Shown here: positions 16,984 through 25,303 of the stretch, piece by piece | Position numbering within the stretch: position 1 is the first letter of the stretch | Layout of the letters: the number at the start of each line of letters is the position of its first letter | Assembly (NCBI GenBank): GCA_003153055.1 | Contig: PMBV01000125.1 | Location: 1-47,227 of the forward strand | Reading direction: 5' to 3' | Source of the DNA: Myxococcales bacterium | GTDB lineage: Bacteria; Myxococcota; Myxococcia; Myxococcales; Myxococcaceae | DNA length: 47,227 nt | Program-made: the position numbers and the translations under genes | Notes under the pieces: model-generated | What the model saw: the letters and a program-made list of their open reading frames with translations, nothing else | The model's database searches: none | What the model was told of the DNA's origin: nothing

Positions 16984-17667
16984 ATGGTGAGCAAGCGCGA
17001 GGAAGCCAAGTTCATGCGGGGCGAGACCGGCGTCGACGGCGCCGCGGTCAAGGAAGAGGCCGACGCCACCGAGGTCGAGCAGAACAAGGCGAGGGAGGCG
17101 CTCCTGCGGGGGCGCACCTGGCTCGGCCGCGAATGCCTCACCTGGCTGTTGTGGCGGAGCGAGTCGACCGAGGCCCTGATGGAGCTCGAGGGGCGCGAGC
17201 TCTCGGTGGTGTTCAACGGGCGGCTCACGTTGCGGGCTGGCCAAGGTGATGTCACCGAGCTCACCGTGAAGGGCGTCACCTCGCCCTATGCCAAGCAGGT
17301 GAAGGCAGCCATCGCGCGAGGGCTCTTGGTGCACTCGGCGAAGCTGCAGCTGACGTGGGGCGAGCAGGTATTCGATGTCTCGGTCGACGCCGAGTACTTC
17401 GACGTGAAGAGCGCCAAGCTCCCCGCGCTGCTCCAGGAGGAGGAGGCCGAGAAGGTCATCGAGCGCCTCGACCTCTCGGGCAAGCTGTCGTCGCTGTTGA
17501 CCGGGCTCATCGGCACCTTCATCGCGGCGCGGCTCACCAAGGCCTGGGAGACCAAGACGGTCCCCGAGCTGATTGCCTGGGCCAAGGAGGGTGGAGCGCC
17601 CGTCGAGCGGCCGCCCGCGAAGGCCGCTTCGCCCGCTCCACGGCGCAAGGCCAAGGCCGCGTCGTAG
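16984..17667 (+). CDS. RdgC-like protein, C-terminal half (second gene of the pair)
   Basis: A 227-residue protein. Residues about 1-35 are charged and probably flexible. From LGRECLTWLLWRSE onward it resembles the C-terminal half of RdgC-family proteins, with a beta-rich core and a helical end (EKVIERLDLSGKLSSLL). The tail, rich in Pro, Ala and Lys (SPAPRRKAKAAS), looks like a DNA-binding or disordered extension. It begins one base after the previous stop and in a different frame, so the two are translated as separate chains and presumably associate. A simple frameshift of a formerly single gene is possible, but both halves keep clean ends and good coding character. Confidence 0.6.
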   Translation: MVSKREEAKFMRGETGVDGAAVKEEADATEVEQNKAREALLRGRTWLGRECLTWLLWRSESTEALMELEGRELSVVFNGRLTLRAGQGDVTELTVKGVTSPYAKQVKAAIARGLLVHSAKLQLTWGEQVFDVSVDAEYFDVKSAKLPALLQEEEAEKVIERLDLSGKLSSLLTGLIGTFIAARLTKAWETKTVPELIAWAKEGGAPVERPPAKAASPAPRRKAKAAS

Positions 17668-17917
17668 CGGAGGTCAAGGGCGACCGTTTCAGCCTCTCTC
17701 GGCGGTGGCGGTTCTCGAGAGCTTCCTCGACCACGCCGGTCTCTCCCGCCACCGTCCGGGCGTGCGGTCCTTCTTTGGTCACCCAGTTCCGGCCGAGCAG
17801 TCTGGCTGGCGCGCCTTCTCTCGATGCGCTCGCGCGGGTGCGAACGGCCGAGCCGAGCTCATCACCTCTGGTGAGCGGCTGGCTGGAATTCATCGGACTC
17901 CGCGGGCTTCCCCCGGA

Positions 17918-17983
17918 GGAAGTGGCGCGGCCGATGCCCGACGATGCACCGGTGATGAGGACGACCTTCCCTGAATGCTCCAT
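17918..17983 (-). pseudogene. Remnant N-terminus of a short-chain dehydrogenase (SDR)
   Basis: About 22 codons read MEHSGKVVLITGASSGIGRA, the textbook Rossmann start of an SDR (TGxxxGIG cofactor loop). Downstream the frame loses all similarity to the family: no NNAG, catalytic Ser or YxxxK follows within the next 300 bases in any minus-strand frame I could follow. The rest of 17668-18161 shows no convincing gene. It is therefore a gene fragment left by deletion, lying upstream of and divergent from the methyltransferase gene. Confidence 0.7.
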
Positions 17984-18161
17984 GAACTCCTCGGACGGCA
18001 GACTGCGGCGAGCATAGGGAGCACGGTCGTTCGCGAGGAGGAGATTGATTCGGCGCGACGCACACGGCGCGAGGGAGAGGTACGGCGCGACCCGGATTGT
18101 GCGGGTCATGTTGAGGGCGTACGCGAGCGCGCGGTAGGGTCGAGGGGGAGGGCGCGACGTC

Positions 18162-18887
18162 ATGAACGACGAGCGGTTGTACCAGGACCAGGCCGAGCTG
18201 TACGACGCCATCTACGCGTCCAAGCCCTACCGCGAGGAGGCGGCCCGGCTGCACGAGGTGCTCGCGAGCCTGGGCGTCTCAGACGGCGCGCGGGTGCTGG
18301 AGGCGGCCTGCGGCACCGGCTCCTACCTCAGAGAGCTCGCCCGCTGGTACCAGCCGAGCGGCTTCGACCAGAGCGCGGCAATGCTGACCATCGCGCGGCG
18401 CAAGGTGCCTTCGGTGCCGCTGTTCGAGGCTGACCTCCGCGCCTTCTCGGTGGACAGGCCGGTCGACGCGGCGCTGTGCCTGTTCTCTTCCTTCGGCTAC
18501 CTGTACGACGACGAGGCGCGCGCCCGCTCACTCGGTTGCTTCGCCCAGGCGGTGCGTCCGGGAGGCGTGCTCCTTCTCGAGCCCTTCGTCAGCGCCGACT
18601 CCTACCGCGAGGGCTCCACCCACCTGCAGACCTACGAGGGGTCCGAGCTCAAGTGTGTGCGGGCCAGCGTCTCGCGGCGGGTCGGGGACGTCGCGGTGAT
18701 CGACTTCGCCTGGCTCGTGCTGCGTCAGGGGGCGAGCTCCATCGACCACTTCACCGAGACCCATTCGCTTGCGCTGCACGATGCGAAGCGGCTGGACCGG
18801 CTGGTCGAGGCGGCCGGCTTCGAGCCCGTCACCGTGGCCACGCATCTGGTGGGTGACCGGAGCCTGGTGGCGGCGCGGCGACGCTGA
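18162..18887 (+). CDS. Class I SAM-dependent methyltransferase
   Basis: A 241-residue cytosolic methyltransferase. The N-terminal helix (YQDQAELYDAIYASKPYREEA) is the common substrate-side lead-in. Motif I follows as VLEAACGTGSYL, then the acidic FDQSAAML loop binding SAM, the ADLRAFSV motif II region and the VRPGGVLLLEPF post-motif strand. The closest group is the sugar N,N-dimethyltransferase/ubiquinone-type class, but substrate is not deducible. The start at 18162 has a plausible GGGAGG sequence about ten bases upstream. No partner genes of an obvious pathway are adjacent. The following 258 bases to the next gene hold no feature I can support. Confidence 0.88.
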   Translation: MNDERLYQDQAELYDAIYASKPYREEAARLHEVLASLGVSDGARVLEAACGTGSYLRELARWYQPSGFDQSAAMLTIARRKVPSVPLFEADLRAFSVDRPVDAALCLFSSFGYLYDDEARARSLGCFAQAVRPGGVLLLEPFVSADSYREGSTHLQTYEGSELKCVRASVSRRVGDVAVIDFAWLVLRQGASSIDHFTETHSLALHDAKRLDRLVEAAGFEPVTVATHLVGDRSLVAARRR

Positions 18888-19145
18888 GAGACGGTGCCCG
18901 CCCCAGGAGCGGTCGGAGCGAGGGCACTCGGGTGCTCCGCTACTCCTCGACGTCGATCGCCTCAGGGAGCCCCGCCCGGCTGAGCGTCACCAGGCCTTGA
19001 GTTGGTCGCGATGGGTCACCTTGTCGCGCGCACCTTCGGCACCGATGTCTGGCGCGGCCCTGGAGGAGAGTCCCGGCGCTGGTATCCACCGTGCATCACA
19101 CAAGGCGGCTGGGGTGACAGGGAATTTTGCCAACTTCCGGGTGGC

Positions 19146-20255
19146 TCATTCCGATCCGCTGTCGCGCCGCCTCGGCCGGGCGGCGATCGGCCGCACCAGA
19201 GCGACGAGGCTCATCAGCATCTTGCCGGGCTCCTCGAAGGGAATGAGATGCGACGACTTCTCGAACCACACCGCCTTCTTTGACGGGGCGTGCACCCTCG
19301 CCAGCCAAGCGTGGGTCGCCTCCGACGGCGTCGTGTAGTCGTGGCGACCGAGGAACATCACGATCGGGATCGGAAACGCGGTGACGCTCTTGAAGTCGAC
19401 GTCCAGGAACTCGGGCAGGACACGGCCCAAGGTGAACAGACTCCCCTGGTCGATGGCAGCCACTGCCCGGTCATCGTACTCCGGCGAGAGCAGCGGCGCG
19501 TTGAAGTAGTACCTCGACTCGCTCCTGAAGGCGCTCAGGCCCCCGTAGTGCTGGGCCCACTTCCTCGCCAGGACGATGCGTTCTCGCGTCAGAGGTGCGT
19601 CTCCCGGGTACGGCGCAATGGATTCCAGCTCGGCCAAGCCCACTGAGTTGTCGTGCTTTCGAGACTCCGCGAGGGCGTAGGCGAAGCTCTCTCGCTCGTT
19701 GTCTCTTGCGTTGATGACCTGGCCGACGCCGACGTAGACATGAAAGAGGTCAGGGCGCTTGAGCGCCGCCTTGAGGCCGATGACCGTCCCCCAGCTGTGA
19801 CCCATCAAGACGACCTTCTTCACCTGGTATCGTCGCTCGATGAGCTCAGTCAGCTCGATCGCGTCGGCGACATATTGGTCGATGTGGATGGTCTCGCTGA
19901 GCGTATCGGGATCGGCCTCGAGGTACGTCTTCCCTGAGCCGCGCTGATCCCAATGAACCACCGTGAAGTACTCCTCTAACGGACGTTGGAACATCCACAT
20001 GGCCGGCGACATCGGCGAGGCCGGTCCCCCGTGGACGAAGAGGATGATCGGGTTCGCCCGGTCCTGGCCGCGGACGTAGACCCACTGGTCCACTCCGCCA
20101 ATGCGGACCTTGTACGTCTCCTGGATTCCCTCGGGACTGACGATCTTCCCGAGATCGCCGATGATCTCCCGGGCCGTGGGGTCAGGGCTCGCGGCGGCCT
20201 CGCGCGGACCCATCAGGATCGTCGAACACAGTAACGCAAACAAGGCTCGGCTCAA
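19146..20255 (-). CDS. Secreted alpha/beta hydrolase, proline-iminopeptidase-like (S33)
   Basis: A product of up to 369 residues with a signal-peptide-like N-terminus ending near AAAS. The alpha/beta hydrolase fold shows the oxyanion segment FVHGGPASP, the DQRGSGKT loop, the nucleophile elbow MGHSWGT (Ser154), an Asp in LGRHDYTT and the His in SSHLIPFEEPG. This is the peptidase S33/proline iminopeptidase pattern, so it probably hydrolyses small amides or esters in the periplasm. The start is uncertain: the only upstream start in frame is a TTG at 20255, a few codons after a stop, with no Shine-Dalgarno. The surrounding DNA is rich in gene remnants, but this frame is intact. Confidence 0.82.
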   Translation of the reverse strand: MSRALFALLCSTILMGPREAAASPDPTAREIIGDLGKIVSPEGIQETYKVRIGGVDQWVYVRGQDRANPIILFVHGGPASPMSPAMWMFQRPLEEYFTVVHWDQRGSGKTYLEADPDTLSETIHIDQYVADAIELTELIERRYQVKKVVLMGHSWGTVIGLKAALKRPDLFHVYVGVGQVINARDNERESFAYALAESRKHDNSVGLAELESIAPYPGDAPLTRERIVLARKWAQHYGGLSAFRSESRYYFNAPLLSPEYDDRAVAAIDQGSLFTLGRVLPEFLDVDFKSVTAFPIPIVMFLGRHDYTTPSEATHAWLARVHAPSKKAVWFEKSSHLIPFEEPGKMLMSLVALVRPIAARPRRRDSGSE

Positions 20256-20396
20256 GGAGCAACCGAATCAGTTCCCGACCTGGGAGTCCAGCTCCACGGG
20301 GCACTCGGCGCGTCTGGTTCGGGGCCCGCCGCCTCAGGGGCTTGGAGTGCTGAATGCCTGTCCCCTCAAGACAGAATGCTCCTCCACCTCCACGCG

Positions 20397-20683
20397 TCAC
20401 CTCGAGGGCATGCCGGAACCTGTCAACGTGAATGAGACAACGTCTGTCAGAATTGAGACTGCAACTCGTTCGTTCGCGGCCTCCGGCTTCACCGGCTTGT
20501 TGATCCAGACTTCGGTGGGCAGCGCCAGCGGCACAGGGACGCCACGGCCGAACCGCTCCCAACGCGAGCCTGCGCAAGCACCTGGAGCGGAGCTTGCGCT
20601 GCGGAGGAGAGGGCGGTCAGGAGGACGGCACCGAGGAGCCATCGAAACGGCAGAGTGCGAGAAGTCCTCTGATGATGGAGCAC
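20397..20683 (-). pseudogene. Frameshifted small secreted protein
   Basis: A GTG at 20683 starts a signal-peptide-like frame (FRWLLGAVLLTALSSAAQA). Near 20545-20570 the coding character jumps to another frame that reads VPLALPTEVWINKPVKPEA and ends in TLTGSGMPSR at a stop at 20397. Each piece alone is truncated, and joined they would make a protein of about 95 residues. I infer a frameshift. The family is unknown, and a sequencing indel is an alternative. Confidence 0.4.
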
Positions 20684-20825
20684 TGAGTCGCCCGGCTCCT
20701 GCTTTGGGTCAGACGGGTTGGAGCTCGCCCTCGAGGCAAACCCGACTTCTTTCAACCACGAGAAATCCTTCTCGGCGTCCAAGGCTCTCACCTCGACACG
20801 CGAGGCTGGCTTCGGGGGGCGAACG

Positions 20826-21113
20826 ATGGCGCACATTCTCGTTGAGAACGGAAGGGACTTCTGTCCTGTCACCAATGTGCGGGTCCGCGACGCCAACGGC
20901 GTGGAGCACGGCGTACCGGGACAAGGAGGGCCAGCACCGAGCTCCGAGCGAGTTAGCTTCCTGATTCCGCCAGGGAAATGGCCGAGCATTCAGTGCTACT
21001 CGCAGCACGCCCTGCGCGATGAGCAGGGGAAGAGCCGCGGCATTCTCATCACCAGCGTGGGAGTGGTCGGCGTCAACGGGGCGCTGGTGGAGGCGGTCGT
21101 CCAGCCGTCGTAG
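20826..21113 (+). CDS. Hypothetical protein or gene remnant
   Basis: The frame has protein-like composition from MAHILVENGRDFCPVTNV to GALVEAVVQPS, about 95 residues. It has two cysteines and alternating beta-like stretches (VSFLIPPG, GILITSVGVV). The frame is open from 20718, but the upstream part looks non-coding. No ribosome site precedes the ATG at 20826 and no family is recognised. Since both neighbours are broken, this may also be a fragment. Confidence 0.35.
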   Translation: MAHILVENGRDFCPVTNVRVRDANGVEHGVPGQGGPAPSSERVSFLIPPGKWPSIQCYSQHALRDEQGKSRGILITSVGVVGVNGALVEAVVQPS

Positions 21114-21123
21114 ACGAACTTGG

Positions 21124-21553
21124 ATGGCGCGCTGTGCTGCCTCAGGCCTGTGCGCTGGCGACCTCGTCGAACTCGGCGACGCCTACGATGAGAACGGCGA
21201 GTGGTTCTGGCAAATGCCTGGGTTCGTCAACGCCTGGTACCACCCGCGGGGGACCGTGCTCAAACGCAGGGTCCCGCCCGAAGCGGTTCGCTTCCCGAGC
21301 GCTCGGGGGCTCGGCTCGGCTTCGCGGCGACCTTCGATGTGCCAGCGAATGAGTACCAATGGAAGGGATGGACCGTGACCGACCAGGAATAGGACGCGCT
21401 CGCCAGGCTGCGCTCGCACTCGCTGCCGCAGGGCGATCACCTGACCTCGGCTGGTACTGGCACGACGGCGACCGCGTCGTCGTGTTCGCCCCGACCGCCG
21501 CCAGGAGCCCCGCGGTTGAACCCTGGTGCTTCTTGGGCAAAGGTGCCTGCTGA
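21124..21553 (+). pseudogene. Gene broken by frameshifts and an in-frame stop
   Basis: Protein-like pieces follow one another in three frames. GDLVELGDAYDENGEWFWQM ending near EAVRFPS is in one frame. Near 21300 the sense moves to another frame reading FAATFDVPANEYQWKGWTV and ending at TAG near 21390. In that same frame the sense resumes directly after the stop (DALARLRSHSLPQGDHLT). Near 21450 it moves to a third frame (WYWHDGDRVVVFAP to FLGKGAC). At least two indels and one nonsense change are needed to join them. The original family is unknown. Confidence 0.55.
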
Positions 21554-21574
21554 TTGCTTCACCGGAGGCTGCGC

Positions 21575-22111
21575 ATGGAGTCGGTCGCTGGGAACGAGGG
21601 CGCGCCGGCAGTCGAGCCGCCGCGAATCATCTGCCCTCGGTGCGGTGCGTTCACCGAGTCGGTGGAGCGGGTACTCGAGGCGACCTTGTGCCCGAGCTGT
21701 GCAGTGCGAGAGCGGGAGCGCCAGCAGGACATCAAGCTCTACCCGTCGGGGTACCTGTGGACCCTCGGCATCCTCGGCAACGGCGCCATCGCGGCGGTCC
21801 TGAGCGCCCTGAACTGGTCGCGGGTGCGTCGGCCCGAGCGGGCGCAGACGGCGGGGATCGTCGCCGGGGTTTGCCTGGTGGTGTCGGTGGTCGCGGCGAT
21901 CATCCCGCGGAAGACCAGCGTGATCATCACGGTGATGTCCGTCATCTCGACGAAGACGGTGCTCGAGGGCTGGAAGCCACTCTACGAGGCGCACCGCCGA
22001 ATGGGGGGGCGACGAGCGAGCCTCATGCTCCCTATCGTGGTGCTCCTGGGTGTGTTTGTCGTGGCTGTCATTGTGTATGCGATTGCGGAGGCCGACACCG
22101 ACGTCGAGTAG
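21575..22111 (+). CDS. Membrane protein with N-terminal zinc ribbon
   Basis: A 178-residue protein whose ATG at 21575 has GGAGG six bases upstream, so the start is firm. A zinc ribbon at about residues 20-45 has paired cysteines (ICPRCG and CPSC). Predicted membrane helices follow at about residues 65-85 (GYLWTLGILGNGAIAAVLSA), 95-115, 118-135 and 150-170 (LPIVVLLGVFVVAVIVYAI), ending in an acidic tail. The layout matches small DUF-type membrane proteins of myxobacteria of unknown role. It is one of the few intact genes in a stretch rich in remnants. Confidence 0.75.
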   Translation: MESVAGNEGAPAVEPPRIICPRCGAFTESVERVLEATLCPSCAVRERERQQDIKLYPSGYLWTLGILGNGAIAAVLSALNWSRVRRPERAQTAGIVAGVCLVVSVVAAIIPRKTSVIITVMSVISTKTVLEGWKPLYEAHRRMGGRRASLMLPIVVLLGVFVVAVIVYAIAEADTDVE

Positions 22112-22289
22112 GGAGGGGTGTGCAGTATCGTGCGATACACCAAGGCGAAGGACGGCGACGCGGGGGACTCGGTCCTCCTGAAGTAGGGCGGGAGCGCTCA
22201 CTGGAGTGGTTGCGGCCTGAGCTGCCTCGTGCTCCGGAGTGTCATCGTCACGAACTCCTCATTGGTTCAGGACTCGGCTTGGAACCTCG

Positions 22290-22352
22290 ATGCCGGTTAC
22301 CCTGATCGTCGGTCGAGCGCTCAACCGGCGCGTGGAGATCGTCGAGCAGTAG
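22290..22352 (+). pseudogene. Orphan C-terminal fragment of an OmpA-type domain
   Basis: Twenty codons ending in TAG read VTLIVGRALNRRVEIVEQ, close to the GRAxNRRVEI end of OmpA/MotB domains (compare QNRRIEI in the gene at 5220-6044). No OmpA body precedes it in any frame. The other bases of 22112-22547 show no gene I can support. Confidence 0.45.
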
Positions 22353-22547
22353 GCAGCAGGCCACTCTTCCGAGCCTCCGGCCCGCCCGCCGCGAAGGCGA
22401 TGACATCGACGGATCAGTGGCGTGGACAGATTAGACGTCCTGTTCACGGAGGGGTGAGGAACTGTAATTGCCATTTACATGGCGACAGGGAATCCGGTCC
22501 AGCCGGCCGCCGATACCACCTCAGAGACGCTCAACAGGGAGGAAGCC

Positions 22548-23111
22548 ATGGGCAGTTCGACAATTGGAGGCCAATGCGAGGTCATCTCCGGTCCCACGTA
22601 CAGCAAGACGGGGACTATCCAGGCCAAGCAGGAGGATCCCGGCAGCCTCGAGCAGACGGCCGGCGTCGAGATGAGCGCGAAGTTCGCAGACAACCCGGCG
22701 AGCGGCCGCAAAGCCTCGTGCTGCGAGGTGCGGCAGCAGGCGCGATGGGACGACGAATTTCAGCGGAGCAACGGGGGGCGTCCCCCGCACAAGGGTTTCC
22801 CCGCCGATGCGAAGCCGGGCACCTGGCACGAGGACCGCACCGCCGACAACCTGTGCCGCTACGGGCACCGTGACATGGAAGCCAGGTGCGGTGGCGACAC
22901 GTACCACACCAACGGCGTGGCGGACCGGGCAAACGGCGACAGCTGGGACGGCGAGGACCGCCTGCGCGCGAGCGTCTTCCACCAGGGGAAGATCGACCTC
23001 AAGCTCCAGGTCATCGACCGGTGCAACGGCGACCAAGTCAAGGCGGAGAGCGATCCGCTCACCGTACAGTTCAACTCGATTCAGAACCGGCGACGCACCA
23101 TCAAGCCGTGA
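22548..23111 (+). CDS. Hypothetical hydrophilic protein
   Basis: A 187-residue protein with a strong AGGGAGGA ribosome site about five bases before the ATG at 22548; an in-frame ATG at 22479 lacks one. It has no signal peptide or membrane helix. The composition is hydrophilic, rich in Asp, Arg, Gly, His and Asn. Six cysteines lie in the central part (KASCCEVRQ, NLCRYGHRDMEARCGGDTYH, IDRCNGDQ), and the C-terminal end looks beta-rich (IDLKLQVIDRC...LTVQF). I do not recognise the family. A secreted-effector or toxin-tip domain is conceivable from the Cys/His pattern, but there is no direct support. Confidence 0.6.
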   Translation: MGSSTIGGQCEVISGPTYSKTGTIQAKQEDPGSLEQTAGVEMSAKFADNPASGRKASCCEVRQQARWDDEFQRSNGGRPPHKGFPADAKPGTWHEDRTADNLCRYGHRDMEARCGGDTYHTNGVADRANGDSWDGEDRLRASVFHQGKIDLKLQVIDRCNGDQVKAESDPLTVQFNSIQNRRRTIKP

Positions 23112-23399
23112 AGATGGGGCTGAGGCCTTTCACCCGTCCTCATCGGTCGCGCCAAGCGGACATCCCCGTGCCTTCGAGCGCGGCGGCCACTCATGCCACT
23201 CAGCTCGTACGTCCAGAGAGCTGCACCGTCCAGAACGCCAAGAAGGCGCCGACGAGGACGAGCGTCGCCCACGGCGTCTCCGGCTCATCACCCGCGTGTG
23301 CCTCCACGAGCAGTTCCCCACGCCGCCAGCACCACTCCCGCCGCGAAGTGCTGAATCAGGGATCATGGGCGACCGACCGACCGTCGGTTCTCGCATGCC

Positions 23400-23640
23400 T
23401 TGCTGCGCCCAGCCATGCGCGGAGCCTGTGTGACGTGCCACGCGGCGCCCACGAACGACCTCCATCGAGATCTCCGCGTGAGCTGCGAGCAGTGCCACAC
23501 GACCGAGCACTGGACACCCGCGACCTTCGACCACGCCTCGCTCCCGAGTGCGACACTGGCACGATGTGAGAGCTGTCATGCGGCGCCGACGGCGAAGCCG
23601 GCGATGAAGGGCGCGGGCCTGGCAGGGGTCGCGAAGAAGA
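23400..23640 (+). pseudogene. Fragment of a multihaem cytochrome c
   Basis: Within about 70 codons there are three haem-attachment sites (CVTCH, CEQCH, CESCH) with the inter-haem segment HWTPATFDHASLP, typical of tandem cytochrome c repeats. There is no signal peptide upstream, and the frame downstream of the third site loses cytochrome character, so this is an internal fragment of a larger exported cytochrome. The flanks at 23112-23399 and 23641-23927 show nothing convincing. Confidence 0.65.
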
Positions 23641-23927
23641 TGGGCACTGAACCGGCCTCCTCGAGCTGGACCGCACGCGCGTCAACCGAACCGACTCTGG
23701 ACGGCGCGCACTCGCTGTCCCGTCCCCCGAGACCCGCTCCGTGCTCGGCGAACCGTTCGCCGCCGGTCTTGCGGCTGATCAGCTGCTTCATCGACGATTC
23801 GAGGGCGTGAAGCCGGCTTCACCCGATCAACGGCGCAAGGCCAAGCCGCCTCGTAGCCACGAAGGGCGGCGTTCAGTCTCACTGAAGCCGCTCCGGCTGG
23901 CTAGCGAGCGCCCGCACGTTCCGGTAC

Positions 23928-25256
23928 ATGGGGCGGGTGCGAAAGCCGTCAGTGGAGGTCGAGCCGCCCCCCACCGGCTCTCCAGCAGGGCAGCGAGCCC
24001 AGCTCACTCGTGACCTGACGGCGAAGCAATGGAACCTCTGGCAGAGCAGCTACCTGGTGGTGGCGGGTCTCCTCGTGCTCTTCGTTCCCCTCGGGGTCTG
24101 GCTCGGCTGGGAGCGCTGGGCCTTTGGGTTGTTGCTGGCCTGGGCGTTCTCGCTGCTGTTGGGCGCGCTCAGCCTGCGAACGCGCTCTCGGCGACTGGTC
24201 CTCGGGGTGGCGTATGTGATTGCCCTGTTCAGCGGGTTCTGCGCCACCGCGCTGGGCACGATGCACGGACCCAATGGCCCCGGCTTCGGGCTGCTGTTGG
24301 CGTTGCCGCTCGGGGTGATGGCGCTCGCGCCGTCGATTCCACTCGCCGCCGTGCTCGTCGGAGTGGGGACGCTGCTCGGTGGGGTGGTGCAGATCATCAG
24401 GTTTGGCGCCGGCACTCAGTTCGCGGTCATCTGGGTGTCTATCTCGATGGCCCTGACCGTCGTCGCGGTGGTCGGCACCCGTGGCTTCCGGCTGGTGTGG
24501 CTCTCGGAGCTTCGGGCGCAGCACGACAAGGCGCTCATGCTGGAGCAACTGGCCGAGAGCGAACGCCGGCGCGGCCAGGTGGAGCGGCTGGCCTTGGTGG
24601 GGCGTCTCAGCTCCGCCGTCGGGCACGAGCTCAACAACCCGCTCGCGGTGGTGGTGGCCGGGCTGAGCTACCTCAAGGGTGCCCGCGGCCGACTGGAGAC
24701 CGAGGACGAGGTCGGTGAAGTGCTCGACGAGATGGAGCAGGCGGCGCGGCGCATGGCCCACACCGTGGGCGCGATGAAGGCGCTGGCACAAGGTGGGAGC
24801 GCCGAGCTCGAGGCGATTCCCGCGGGCGAGTTGATCGAAGCGGCGTGGGAGCGGGCCACGGGGGCCTTGTCGACGGTGAAGGCCGAGCGCCCACCGCTGG
24901 AGGGCTTGCCGACCGTGCTCGGGCTGGCCCCGTTTCTCGAGAGCGCGCTCGAGGCATTGCTGGTCAACGCCGCCGAGGCCGCCAGGCAGTCACCCGGCGG
25001 CCAGGTGCGCCTGATGGCCCGACCCGAAGGCGACGAGCTGCACCTGATCGTCGAAGATGACGGCCCGGGGCTCAGCGCCGAGGTTCAGCAGCGGCTGTTC
25101 GAGCCGTTCTTCACCACCAAGGGCCCGTCGAGGAGTGGCCTGGGGTTGGCGGTGGCTCGGGAGCAGGTGCTGCGCTGTGGTGGCAGCTTGGAGGGCTCCG
25201 GGCGTCCCGAAGGCGGCGCGCGCTTCACCCTGAGGCTCAGGCTCGCCATTCAGTGA
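23928..25256 (+). CDS. Membrane sensor histidine kinase (orphan)
   Basis: The 442-residue kinase has about six predicted membrane helices at residues 40-190 and no separate periplasmic sensor domain, so it likely senses in or near the membrane. Dimerisation/phosphoacceptor helix: VGHELNNPLAVV with His233. Catalytic ATPase domain: N box LLVNAAEAA (Asn347), DDGPG at 377-381, FEPFFTTK and GLGLA at 404-408. All key residues are present. The H box with ELNNPL is the HPK4-like type seen with NtrC-type regulators, but no response regulator is adjacent. It precedes an HtrA protease and the respiratory operon, so it may regulate one of these; that is inference. Confidence 0.92.
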   Translation: MGRVRKPSVEVEPPPTGSPAGQRAQLTRDLTAKQWNLWQSSYLVVAGLLVLFVPLGVWLGWERWAFGLLLAWAFSLLLGALSLRTRSRRLVLGVAYVIALFSGFCATALGTMHGPNGPGFGLLLALPLGVMALAPSIPLAAVLVGVGTLLGGVVQIIRFGAGTQFAVIWVSISMALTVVAVVGTRGFRLVWLSELRAQHDKALMLEQLAESERRRGQVERLALVGRLSSAVGHELNNPLAVVVAGLSYLKGARGRLETEDEVGEVLDEMEQAARRMAHTVGAMKALAQGGSAELEAIPAGELIEAAWERATGALSTVKAERPPLEGLPTVLGLAPFLESALEALLVNAAEAARQSPGGQVRLMARPEGDELHLIVEDDGPGLSAEVQQRLFEPFFTTKGPSRSGLGLAVAREQVLRCGGSLEGSGRPEGGARFTLRLRLAIQ

Positions 25257-25303
25257 CGGGGTACCGACTCGACGGCTTCTCTGGGTTTTGTTAGGGCCCT
25301 CAC

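Noticed and set aside
18888..19145. Possible minus-strand protein tail (LSRAGLPEAIDVEE) after the methyltransferase gene
   Set aside because: Very short, no motif, and needs an assumed frameshift to extend it.
23831..23860. Short match (CGGCGCAAGGCCAAG, then CTCGTAG) to the 3' end of the second RdgC-like gene near 17640-17668
   Set aside because: Only about 30 bases, in Lys/Ala-coding sequence where chance similarity is likely; a duplication cannot be supported.
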